DNA of 14,966 nucleotides from JBGYPP01 sp041838515 (GTDB taxonomy: Bacteria; Bacillota; Clostridia; Lachnospirales; Lachnospiraceae): the NCBI GenBank assembly GCA_041838515.1, contig JBGYPP010000079.1:1-14966 (forward strand), read 5' to 3'. Positions 1 to 7,121 of the stretch are shown one piece after another. Below the pieces are notes generated by a model. That model ran no database searches. It worked only from the letters and a program-made list of their open reading frames with translations, and was not told the origin of the DNA. Position numbers and translations under genes: made by a program. The number at the start of each line of letters is the position of its first letter. The stretch's first letter is position 1.

Positions 1-584
1 GAAGCAATTAAAAAACATTCCAACATTGTTTCATAGCAACCAACAGCAATAGTCAAAAGCAGAGTGGAAATGAAGATGGCGGATAGTGCCTTTGTTTTTT
101 GGATGTTGAAAGAGCTTATAAAAAAATAAACAGAAAGTGCCGTACACAAATAGCCAAGTGCCATTCCATTACTGAGGAAATATACCCACAGTTCACTTAA
201 AATTGGACTGGAAAGATACAGAGAAGCGGCCATACAATAAAAGGGAGTAGGGATGGTAACGGAAAAATGAGCTAGGACAGAACGAATAATGCTACACCAG
301 ATAACTGCACTTGCAGCTAAGAAAAAAACGGAAATAGACTCCAGAAGAGGTGTAGGCCAACTGAGAAAATTTAAGTGAAGCGTACGGTTAAGAAAAAAGA
401 GTGTCCATCTTCCAGTTACAACCGAAAGGCCATCATAAAAAAACTGCGCCAGTGCAGTATCATCCACTCCAATAGCAAAATGAGTTATCATATACCAGTA
501 GTTGGCAACAGCAGTAGCAGAGAGTATAATCAGATAGGTTTTGTCCTTGAGAAAATAATTCCAGGTTGATGCTTTATTGTTCAA
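1..584 (-). CDS. GtrII-like membrane glucosyltransferase, N-terminal part (runs off the left edge)
   Basis: An uninterrupted minus-strand reading frame runs from a TTG at 584-582 to the window edge (194 codons, no stop). An in-frame TAA lies at 599-597. AGGAG sits 7 nt before the TTG, so the TTG start is well supported and no ATG fits. The product is hydrophobic: a first membrane segment at about residues 17-33, then an outside loop with GVDDT (DDT at 41-43) and TGRW (GRW at 58-60), then further membrane segments at about 75-95, 100-120 and 130-160. An early DDT plus GRW after the first helix is, from memory, typical of the GtrII family (Glucos_trans_II), polytopic enzymes that move glucose from a lipid carrier onto O-antigen, teichoic acid or other surface glycans. 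Substrate and acceptor cannot be told. Family length is usually 450-600 residues, so more than half is missing here because of the window, not a mutation. The gene is AT-rich compared with the core block. Confidence 0.7.
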   Translation of the reverse strand, partial: MNNKASTWNYFLKDKTYLIILSATAVANYWYMITHFAIGVDDTALAQFFYDGLSVVTGRWTLFFLNRTLHLNFLSWPTPLLESISVFFLAASAVIWCSIIRSVLAHFSVTIPTPFYCMAASLYLSSPILSELWVYFLSNGMALGYLCTALSVYFFISSFNIQKTKALSAIFISTLLLTIAVGCYETMLECFLIA

Positions 585-607
585 TTCTGTACTCCTTTAT
601 GAGAAAA

Positions 608-625
608 GCTAACGTTTCGCTAACG
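608..625. repeat. Direct repeat GCTAACG x2, 11-bp period, operator-like
   Basis: GCTAACG occurs at 608-614 and again at 619-625, separated by TTTC, so the repeat period is 11 bp, about one helical turn. It lies just downstream of the -10 element and covers the predicted transcription start of the GtrII-like gene. Direct repeats with a one-turn period are the usual form of OmpR-type regulator sites, and this position would repress. The role as an operator is inference from spacing and position only. Confidence 0.35.
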
Positions 626-627
626 CG

Positions 628-633
628 ATTATA
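628..633 (-). promoter_or_regulatory. Extended -10 promoter element of the GtrII-like gene
   Basis: On the minus strand the sequence reads TGCTATAAT, a perfect TATAAT with the TGn extension, 43 nt before the TTG start at 584. No good -35 is visible (the best match upstream is TGGATT), which fits an extended -10 promoter. The transcript would begin near 620 and have a short leader of about 36 nt. Confidence 0.6.
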
Positions 634-799
634 GCATAGGCAGTGTAGATAATCCATTCTGTATTGAGAAAGGCAGAACCCTTCCTAGAGAGATGAGTTG
701 CCAAGTTTGAAAGACAACCTCAAAAGCCTGTTACTTCCCAGCTTTTCAATCATTAGATATTTGATTTAAAATTTTTTCTTACGAGACTTAAATTCTCTT

Positions 800-1122
800 G
801 ATGCTATTACGAAAACAATCCTGTCTTTGACAGTCACGAAATGGTAAAAAACTCGCAGAATGTGTAATACAAGGCTTGTCAGTTTTTTGACTAAAAAGTA
901 CGTGTGGAGTTTTTGTAAATTTATTATTCAACTGTCCAACCAGTGGATCTAAAGGTAAATGCAGCGCTGCTGCGGAAGGCCGCATATAATATCATCCGGC
1001 TGATAATGATGAAAGAAAAGAACCAGAAAGACATGAAATCAGTCACCTTCACTGTTGATGACATGGTACAAGACTGGGCAGAAGCAGTGAGGTATATTTT
1101 CAAGCTGGTACCTGAACTCTGA
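800..1122 (+). pseudogene. Probable decayed transposase fragment
   Basis: Two short open stretches in different frames look like broken pieces of one gene. The first (802-867) encodes 21 residues including YENNPVFDSHEMV and ends at TAA. The second is open from 919 to a TGA at 1120-1122 and encodes 67 residues including VNAALLRKAAYNIIRLI followed by a lysine-rich stretch. The pattern of an N/L/R-rich helix near the C-terminus followed by a basic tail resembles the end of ISAs1-type transposases, but the match is from memory and weak. No start codon with a ribosome binding site, no inverted repeats and no N-terminal part are visible. It could equally be the tail of some other lost gene. Confidence 0.3.
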
Positions 1123-1295
1123 AAAAAAGCAGAGAGGCATATATAGGGGTAGTATGCGCTTTTTTGTCCTAACGGAACGAATAATGCTGTCAAAAAAGAA
1201 TCCGAGTGAGATCATAGGCAACAGAAAAAACACAACTTACGAGAAAGTCATGTAGAGTATAGAAAATGACATCAATCATGAAACAGCCCTGGTTT

Positions 1296-1324
1296 TTGCT
1301 AGAGAGGCCCAAAAATGGTATAAT
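1296..1324 (+). promoter_or_regulatory. Sigma-A promoter of the murG-mutS2-regulator operon
   Basis: TTGCTA (1296-1301) and a perfect TATAAT (1319-1324) are separated by exactly 17 bp. The expected start is near 1331, leaving a leader of about 130 nt before the murG ATG. It is the only strong promoter between the AT-rich flank and murG, and no comparable one is seen between the four downstream genes. Confidence 0.75.
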
Positions 1325-1348
1325 AATGATGTATACGCAAAAAATCCC

Positions 1349-1417
1349 CCGCCATAGGGCGGCAGGCATAGGACTCCGGCGGCCACTCCGCCGAAGCCCG
1401 GCAATACCGGCCGGCGG
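1349..1417 (+). promoter_or_regulatory. Structured 5' leader of murG with mutually exclusive hairpins
   Basis: The leader holds several strong stems: CCGCC/GGCGG with loop ATAG (1349-1362), then CGGCGG (1377-1382) with CCGCCG (1388-1393), loop CCACT. A second CGGCGG at 1412-1417 can pair with the same CCGCCG, so two alternative structures compete. No U-tract follows, so this is not a standard terminator. The last arm ends 28 nt before the AGAGG ribosome binding site at 1446-1450. It matches no riboswitch class that I recognise, and control of translation or mRNA stability is only a possibility. Confidence 0.4.
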
Positions 1418-1459
1418 CGCAGCCCAAAAATACATATCTGCACCCAGAGGTTGTACTCT

Positions 1460-2533
1460 ATGAAAAAAATACTGCTCACCGGCGGAGGCACCGCCGGCCA
1501 TGTTACGCCCAATCTGGCCCTGCTGCCCGCCCTGCAACAAGCCGGATACCACACCGCTTATATGGGTTCCTTTGACGGCATAGAGCGACGGCTGATAGAG
1601 GAGGCCGGCCTGCTCTATATGCCCATTTCCACGGGCAAGCTGCGCCGCTACCTAGACAGCCAAAACCTCACCGACCCATTCCGGGTGATCAAGGGCTTCT
1701 TCCAGGCCCGCCGTTACCTCAAATCCTATGCACCCCAGGTGGTATTCTCCAAGGGCGGCTTTGTCAGCGTGCCTGTGGTGCGGGCTGCGGCCTCCCTGGG
1801 CATACCCTGCGTATTACACGAATCCGACCTAAGCCCCGGCCTGGCCAACAGACTATGCATACCCGTGGCCTATGGCATATGCTGCAACTTTCCCGAAACC
1901 CTACAGGAGCTGCCCAAGGGCAAGGCGCGCATCACCGGCACTCCCATACGCCGTGAATTGATGGGAGGAGATGCCATGACCGGCCGCAAACGCTGCGGCT
2001 TTGGCCCGGACAAGCCGGTGCTGCTGGTCATGGGCGGCAGCCAGGGCGCAGCCAGCGTCAACCAGGCCATACGAGCCATACTGCCCGACCTGCTGTCAGA
2101 TTTCTATGTTGCCCATCTCTGCGGTCCGGGCAAGGTGGACAATATGCTGCTGACCAGGGCGGGATACAAGCAGATCGAATATGCCAAAGAGGATCTAAAG
2201 GATTTGCTGGCCATGGCCGATATTGTAGTATCCAGGGCTGGAGCCAACGCCATCTGCGAACTGGCCGCGCTGCGCAAGCCGGCCCTGCTCATCCCCCTGC
2301 CCAGCTCCCGCAGCCGGGGGGATCAGATCCAAAACGCCCGTTCCTTTGCCGCCCAGCATTTCTCTGCCCTGTTAGAGGAGGATTATCTGACGGAACAGAG
2401 ATTGCTGGAGGAGATACAAAGCCTCTATTGCCAGCGCGCCAGCTATATAGAAACCCTATCCCAGGGCCAGATGCCGGATGCCATACCCGCCATACTGTCC
2501 ATGATAGAGGAGGCGCGATTATCCAGGAGCTGA
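1460..2533 (+). CDS. murG: MurG, UDP-GlcNAc:lipid I N-acetylglucosaminyltransferase
   Basis: This membrane-associated enzyme adds GlcNAc from UDP-GlcNAc to lipid I on the cytoplasmic face, giving lipid II, the last cytoplasmic step of peptidoglycan precursor synthesis. The 357-aa product has the GT-B layout: glycine loop GGGTAGH at 8-14, KGGFVSVP at 98-105, HESDLSPGLANR at 120-131, the second-domain loop GGSQGA at 192-197, SRAGANAICEL at 258-268 with the UDP-ribose-binding Glu267, and GDQIQNA at 287-293 with Gln289. Length is normal. The start is ATG 1460, with AGAGG 9 nt upstream; an in-frame TTG at 1451 directly abuts that AGAGG and is unlikely. The gene sits alone, without ftsW, murD or other dcw genes, and is followed after 2 nt by mutS2. 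ATA encodes 14 of its 22 isoleucines although the gene is GC-rich. Confidence 0.96.
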   Translation: MKKILLTGGGTAGHVTPNLALLPALQQAGYHTAYMGSFDGIERRLIEEAGLLYMPISTGKLRRYLDSQNLTDPFRVIKGFFQARRYLKSYAPQVVFSKGGFVSVPVVRAAASLGIPCVLHESDLSPGLANRLCIPVAYGICCNFPETLQELPKGKARITGTPIRRELMGGDAMTGRKRCGFGPDKPVLLVMGGSQGAASVNQAIRAILPDLLSDFYVAHLCGPGKVDNMLLTRAGYKQIEYAKEDLKDLLAMADIVVSRAGANAICELAALRKPALLIPLPSSRSRGDQIQNARSFAAQHFSALLEEDYLTEQRLLEEIQSLYCQRASYIETLSQGQMPDAIPAILSMIEEARLSRS

Positions 2534-2535
2534 AT

Positions 2536-4911
2536 ATGGATGCCAAGATATGGTCTACCCTAGAATTTGATAAAATTTTATCATTGCTGGAGGACAAGGC
2601 CGACTCCCCTCCCGGCAAGGCCATGGCACGGGCGCTGCGCCCTCAGGACAGCCTTTTTTTCGCGCAGCTGGCGCTGGATGCCACCCAGGCCGCCCTGGAA
2701 AGGCTTCTAACCCAGGGCAGCCTCTCTTTTGGCTCTCACCGGGATATGGATCCGCTGTTGCAAATGCTGCGGCTGGAGGGCCAGTTCTCCCTGGAAGATT
2801 TCCTACACCTGGCCGCTTTTTTGGAAAATGTGGAGCAGGCGGCGGCCTATGGCGCCCTGCGGGAGGAGAAGGATGCGCTATCAGACCACTTTGGCCTCTT
2901 GGACGGCCTGGGCGCCCTCTCCCGCAAAATACGCCAGTGCATACTCTCCCCGGAGGAGGTGGCGGATGATGCCAGCCCTGGGCTAAAGGACTGCCGCCGG
3001 CAGCTGGCGCTGACCAAGGGCCGCATACACGGCCAGCTCCAGAGCCTGTTAAACGGCGCTTACCGCAGCTCTCTGCAGGATGCCGTCATCACCATGAGGG
3101 GCGACCGCTACTGCCTGCCGGTCAAGGCCGAGTACAAAAACCAGGTGCGGGGCATAGTCCATGACCAAAGCTCCAGCGGCCTGACCTTTTTCATAGAGCC
3201 TGCCGCCGTGGTGGAATTAAACAACCAGATCAGGGAATTGGAGATACGGGAGCAGGAGGAGATACAAAGAATCCTGGCCCAGCTGCGTGATATGGCCGCC
3301 GACAGCCGGGAACAGATCAGCCTGAACGCCCAGCAAATGACCCTGCTGGACTTCGCCTTTGCCAAGGGCAAGCTGGCGCTGGAGCAAAACGCCCACCGCC
3401 CCCTGCTCAACCAGGAAGGCCGGGTGGATTTGCGGGGCGCCCGCCATCCCCTGCTGCCCAAGGACAAGGCCGTGCCCATAGACCTGCGGCTGGGAGATTC
3501 CTACCATTTGCTCATCATCACCGGCCCCAACACCGGAGGCAAGACCGTATCCCTCAAAACACTGGGTCTGCTCACGCTGATGGGCCAGGCCGGGCTGTGC
3601 ATACCCGCCAAGGAGGGTTCCTCCCTGGCCTTTTTCGGCCAGGTCTATGCCGATATAGGTGATGAGCAAAGCATAGAGCAAAGCCTCTCCACTTTCTCCT
3701 CCCATATGGTGCGCATAGTGGATATACTGGCCAGGGCCAACGAGGATAGCCTCATCCTTTTCGATGAACTGGGCGCCGGCACGGACCCCACAGAAGGGGC
3801 GGCGCTGGCCATAGCTATATTGGACCAGCTTCGACAGAGGGGCATAAGGGTCATGGCCACCACCCATTACAGCGAACTGAAGGTCTATGCCATGGCCACG
3901 CCCGGCATAGAAAACGCCTCCTGTGAATTTGATGTGGAAAGTCTTTCCCCCACCTATAGGCTGCTGGTAGGAATACCGGGCAAGAGCAATGCCTTTGCCA
4001 TCTCCGCCAAACTGGGGCTGCCCCAAGAGATACTAGACAGGGCCAAGGCCCATATGGGCCAGGAGCAGCGCAGCCTGGAGGAGGTCATTGCCTCCCTGGA
4101 TGCCCAGCGCAAGGCCATGGAAGCCCAACAGGCGCAGCTGGAAGCCAGAATACGGGATTTGGCACTGAGAGAGGAACGATTCGACCAAAAGAGCCGCAAA
4201 TGGGAGCAGAATAAGGACAAGCTCAGCCAGGAGGCCTCCCTGGAGGCCAAGCAGATCCTCCAGGAGGCCAAGGATATGGCCGATGCCTGGATCAGGCAGG
4301 TACAGCAGGGCGGCCGGGACATACGCGCGCTGGAGAAGCACAGAAGCGCCCTGCGGGAGGAAATACAAAAACAGGACGAAAAGCTGTCCAAGCCCCAGGC
4401 CTCCAACCTGACCGGCCAGCCCTTAGATCTGAGCAGCCTGCACAAGGGGCAAAGGGTGCGCATACTCTCCCTGGGCATGGAGGGCATAGTGGAGAGCCTG
4501 CCGGATGCCAAGGGAAATGTGGCCCTGCTCTGCGGAGCCATGCGCATGAAAGCCAAGGCCATAGACCTGGCCCCGGCCGGCCCCGCCGAAGCCGCCCGGG
4601 ACAGCTCCCGCCGGACCAGACCACAGAGCCGCAGCGGCAGCAGTCTGGGTTCCCAGAAGAGCGCCCAAGCCGCCTATGAGATCAACCTGTTGGGCAAGAC
4701 GGTGGAGGAGGCCCTATACGCCCTGGACAAATTCCTGGACGATGCGCTGCTGGCCCATATGCATTCCGTGCGCATAGTGCACGGCAAGGGCACAGGCGCT
4801 CTGCGCAACGCCGTCCACGGCCATCTGCGCAAACAGCGCTATGTAAAGGAGTTTCGCCTGGGAGAATTTGGCGAGGGGGATGCGGGAGTGACCATAGCCA
4901 GCTTCCGCTGA
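2536..4911 (+). CDS. mutS2: MutS2 ATPase with C-terminal Smr domain
   Basis: The 791-aa product has the full MutS2 order: N-terminal MutS-like helical region (about 1-310), ATPase with Walker A GPNTGGKT at 330-337, Walker B LILFDELGAGTD at 406-417 and an ATTHYSELK switch segment, then a long charged coiled coil (about 510-640), a small beta-rich linker, and an Smr domain (716-791) with IVHGKGTGALR near 747-757. MutS2 does not act in mismatch repair; known members suppress homologous recombination or split collided ribosomes with help of the Smr domain. Here the usual LDLRG of Smr reads INLLG (716-720), so the Asp and Arg are absent. Start ATG 2536 has AGGAG 6 nt upstream and lies 2 nt after the murG stop, so translation is probably coupled. 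An upstream extension of the frame overlaps murG and is not needed. Confidence 0.95.
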   Translation: MDAKIWSTLEFDKILSLLEDKADSPPGKAMARALRPQDSLFFAQLALDATQAALERLLTQGSLSFGSHRDMDPLLQMLRLEGQFSLEDFLHLAAFLENVEQAAAYGALREEKDALSDHFGLLDGLGALSRKIRQCILSPEEVADDASPGLKDCRRQLALTKGRIHGQLQSLLNGAYRSSLQDAVITMRGDRYCLPVKAEYKNQVRGIVHDQSSSGLTFFIEPAAVVELNNQIRELEIREQEEIQRILAQLRDMAADSREQISLNAQQMTLLDFAFAKGKLALEQNAHRPLLNQEGRVDLRGARHPLLPKDKAVPIDLRLGDSYHLLIITGPNTGGKTVSLKTLGLLTLMGQAGLCIPAKEGSSLAFFGQVYADIGDEQSIEQSLSTFSSHMVRIVDILARANEDSLILFDELGAGTDPTEGAALAIAILDQLRQRGIRVMATTHYSELKVYAMATPGIENASCEFDVESLSPTYRLLVGIPGKSNAFAISAKLGLPQEILDRAKAHMGQEQRSLEEVIASLDAQRKAMEAQQAQLEARIRDLALREERFDQKSRKWEQNKDKLSQEASLEAKQILQEAKDMADAWIRQVQQGGRDIRALEKHRSALREEIQKQDEKLSKPQASNLTGQPLDLSSLHKGQRVRILSLGMEGIVESLPDAKGNVALLCGAMRMKAKAIDLAPAGPAEAARDSSRRTRPQSRSGSSLGSQKSAQAAYEINLLGKTVEEALYALDKFLDDALLAHMHSVRIVHGKGTGALRNAVHGHLRKQRYVKEFRLGEFGEGDAGVTIASFR

Positions 4912-4930
4912 AGCGGGAAAGGCAGGAAAT

Positions 4931-5632
4931 ATGAAGCAAAAAATACTGATAGTGGATGACGATGCCAATATAGCCGAGCTGATCTCCCTCTATCTGACCA
5001 AGGAATGCTTTGACACCCATATACTCTATGACGGGGAGAGCGTTTTGCCCAGCCTGGGCAGCTATGCCCCAGATCTGATTTTGCTGGATCTGATGCTGCC
5101 GGGCATGGACGGATACCAGGTCTGCAGGGAGGTCCGCGCCAAGTCCGAAGTCCCCATCATACTGCTCTCCGCCAAGGGCGAAGTCTTTGACAAGGTACTG
5201 GGCCTGGAGCTGGGAGCGGACGATTATGTGGAAAAACCCTTTGATTCCAAGGAATTGGTGGCACGGGTCAAGGCCGTATTGCGCCGCTACAAGAAAACCC
5301 AGCAACCGGCTCCGGCAAAAAAGAGTGAGAAAATCGCAGAATATGATGATTTATCTGTGAATTTGTCCAACTACTCCGTGGTCTACAAGGGCAGCCCCAT
5401 AGATATGCCCCCCAAGGAGCTGGAGCTGCTCTACTTTCTGGCCGCCTCCCCCAACCAGGTATTCACCAGGGAGCAATTGCTGGATCAGATCTGGGGATAC
5501 GAATATGTAGGGGATACCCGCACGGTGGATGTGCATATCAAAAGGCTGAGGGAAAAAATCAAGGATCACCAGAGTTGGCGGCTGGCCACCATCTGGGGCA
5601 TAGGTTACAAATTTGAGGTTAGAAACCCGTGA
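4931..5632 (+). CDS. OmpR/PhoB-family response regulator
   Basis: The 233-aa protein has a receiver domain (1-120) and a winged-helix DNA-binding domain (about 135-230). Receiver residues are all present: acidic pair Asp9/Asp10, phospho-acceptor Asp53 in LLDLMLPGMDGY, switch Ser80 and Lys102 in VEKPF. The C-terminal part has MPPKELELLYFL and the recognition-helix segment GDTRTVDVHIKRLREKI, as in PhoB/VanR-type regulators. It starts 19 nt after mutS2 with AAAGG 8 nt before the ATG. Its stop overlaps the GTG start of the kinase gene by 4 nt, so the two are a cognate pair. Targets are unknown; the 11-bp-spaced repeat at 608-625 is the kind of site such a protein could bind, but nothing ties the two together. 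Confidence 0.94.
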   Translation: MKQKILIVDDDANIAELISLYLTKECFDTHILYDGESVLPSLGSYAPDLILLDLMLPGMDGYQVCREVRAKSEVPIILLSAKGEVFDKVLGLELGADDYVEKPFDSKELVARVKAVLRRYKKTQQPAPAKKSEKIAEYDDLSVNLSNYSVVYKGSPIDMPPKELELLYFLAASPNQVFTREQLLDQIWGYEYVGDTRTVDVHIKRLREKIKDHQSWRLATIWGIGYKFEVRNP

Positions 5633-7050
5633 GAAAAACCCTCTATTGGAAATTTTTGCTGGCCTATCTCCTCTTTGGCCTGTTCGGCTTTGTCATACTC
5701 TCCACCTTTGTCCCCCAGATGGTGCGGGATCTGCTGGTCAAGGAAAAGGCCGCCTCTCTGTACAAGGAGGGGGTTTTGCTGGCACAAAACTACAACGGCC
5801 TCTCCACCAGCCAAAACAGCATGGACTCCCTCCAAAGCCAGATCGATGCCATCGCATTATATCTGGGTGCCAGCATACGGGTGCTGCAGCCCGGAGGAAA
5901 AATCATATTGGACACGGCCCAGCCCATAGATCCAGAAAACCCGCCGGAGATCAGCGACTTTGACCCCGGCCTCTGGACCGGCTCCTTTTACACCATAGGC
6001 GACTTTTGGAGCAGCCTGTCCTCCTCCCATATCAATGCGCTCAGCCCCATCACCAGCGGGTATTCCATCATAGGATATATATCCCTGCATCACCCCATGG
6101 AGGCATTAGAGGCCAAGGTCAATGCCATGATGCAGATTTTCTTTATGACCTTTGGGGCCATATTCCTGCTGTCCTTGATCATACTGATCTTCTTCACCGA
6201 GGTGGTCTACAGGCCCCTGCGCAAAATCATCTCTGCCACGGAGCAGTACGCCAGCGGCAATATGCGCTACGAATGGTCTGTGGACAGCGGCGACGAGATG
6301 GGATACCTGGCTGCAGCCCTCTCCTATATGGCCGGAGAAATCGCCCGCGCCGAGGATGACCAAAAGCGCTTCGTGGCCAATATTTCCCATGATTTCCGCT
6401 CTCCCCTGACCTCCATACGGGGTTACCTGGAGGCCATGCAGGACGGCACCATACCCACAGAGTCCTACGAAAAATATTTTTCCATATTGTTAAATGAAAC
6501 ACAAAGGCTAACCAAGCTGACCGGCAGCCTGCTGACTCTGAACAATCTCAACACCAAGGGCATGCTGCTGGATAAGAGCTGCTTTGACATACACCAGTCC
6601 ATACGCTCCACGGCGGCCACGCTGGAGGGCCTGTGCAGCCAAAAGGGCATCACCCTGCATCTGCGGCTGCTGGGCCGGGAGCTTTATGTATTCGCTGATA
6701 TGGAAAAAATCCAGCAGGTACTCTACAATCTGCTGGACAATGCCATCAAATTCAGCCACAGGGATGCCTCCATCTGGGTGGAAACCACCCAACAGAAAAA
6801 CACCATCTTTGTGTCCGTCAAGGACCAGGGCATAGGCATACCCAAGGATGACCTCAAATGGATATGGGACCGCTTCTATAAATCGGATCTCTCCAGGGGC
6901 AAGGACAAAAAAGGCACGGGCCTGGGTCTGTCTATCGTCCGGGAAATCCTGCGCAGCCACGGAGAGCATATCAATGTCATCAGCACCCCGGGCGTGGGCA
7001 GCGAATTTATCTTCTCCCTGCCGGCAGCCACAGCCCCACCTTCCAACTGA
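5629..7050 (+). CDS. Membrane sensor histidine kinase of the two-component pair
   Basis: The GTG start overlaps the regulator stop (GTGA) with GAGG about 10 nt upstream. The 473-aa product has a membrane segment at about 9-30, an extracytoplasmic sensing region of about 135 residues, a second membrane segment at about 169-192, HAMP (about 190-245), HisKA with ISHDFRSPLTSIRGY (phospho-accepting His254) and HATPase_c with N box Asn371 in YNLLDNAIKF, DQGIGIP, IWDRFYKSD and GTGLGLSIVREIL. All catalytic boxes are intact. The architecture is that of PhoR/ResE-like kinases. The outer domain has no motif that reveals the signal. The gene closes the operon and is followed by a terminator 16 nt downstream. 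Confidence 0.94.
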   Translation: MRKTLYWKFLLAYLLFGLFGFVILSTFVPQMVRDLLVKEKAASLYKEGVLLAQNYNGLSTSQNSMDSLQSQIDAIALYLGASIRVLQPGGKIILDTAQPIDPENPPEISDFDPGLWTGSFYTIGDFWSSLSSSHINALSPITSGYSIIGYISLHHPMEALEAKVNAMMQIFFMTFGAIFLLSLIILIFFTEVVYRPLRKIISATEQYASGNMRYEWSVDSGDEMGYLAAALSYMAGEIARAEDDQKRFVANISHDFRSPLTSIRGYLEAMQDGTIPTESYEKYFSILLNETQRLTKLTGSLLTLNNLNTKGMLLDKSCFDIHQSIRSTAATLEGLCSQKGITLHLRLLGRELYVFADMEKIQQVLYNLLDNAIKFSHRDASIWVETTQQKNTIFVSVKDQGIGIPKDDLKWIWDRFYKSDLSRGKDKKGTGLGLSIVREILRSHGEHINVISTPGVGSEFIFSLPAATAPPSN

Positions 7051-7066
7051 CAGCAAGACAAAATCG

Positions 7067-7111
7067 GCCTCCTGGACCGGCCAAAAGCCGCTTCGGGGGG
7101 CATATTTTTTT
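7067..7111 (+). terminator. Rho-independent terminator of the murG-mutS2-two-component operon
   Basis: A left arm at 7067-7081 pairs with 7087-7101 across a CAAAA loop: 14 of 15 columns pair (three of them G-U), with a single C-C mismatch. It is followed by ATATTTTTTT. It lies just after the kinase stop. On the opposite strand the stem is followed only by a short TTTT, so it could weakly serve the convergent gene ending at 7122 as well. Confidence 0.85.
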
Positions 7112-7121
7112 GGGAGGCAAT

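Larger units (their letters stand above)
600..1295. other. AT-rich intergenic region without an intact gene
   Basis: About 700 bases separate the GtrII-like start from the murG promoter. Apart from the minus-strand promoter at its left end and the degenerate fragment at 800-1122, I see only a 33-codon ATG frame at 1154-1255 (preceded by AGGGG, no recognised product) that may be chance. A small CTCTG...CAGAG hairpin lies at the TGA near 1120. Base composition is much more AT-rich than the block that starts near 1340. Confidence 0.5.

Noticed and set aside
421..450. Possible frameshift at a poly-T run in the GtrII-like gene
   Set aside because: The run has exactly seven bases and the frame stays open through it to the window edge.
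280..1188. A shared 14-base word GAACGAATAATGCT at 280-293 and 1175-1188
   Set aside because: One such match is expected by chance at roughly this rate in a 15-kb window, and the flanks do not match.
2428..2535. A 36-codon N-terminal extension of MutS2 overlapping murG
   Set aside because: ATG 2536 has a proper AGGAG and matches the family N-terminus (DAKIWSTLEFDKI).
3217..4026. A 269-codon minus-strand frame inside mutS2
   Set aside because: It is the antisense shadow of a conserved gene, with no ribosome binding site and no recognisable domain.
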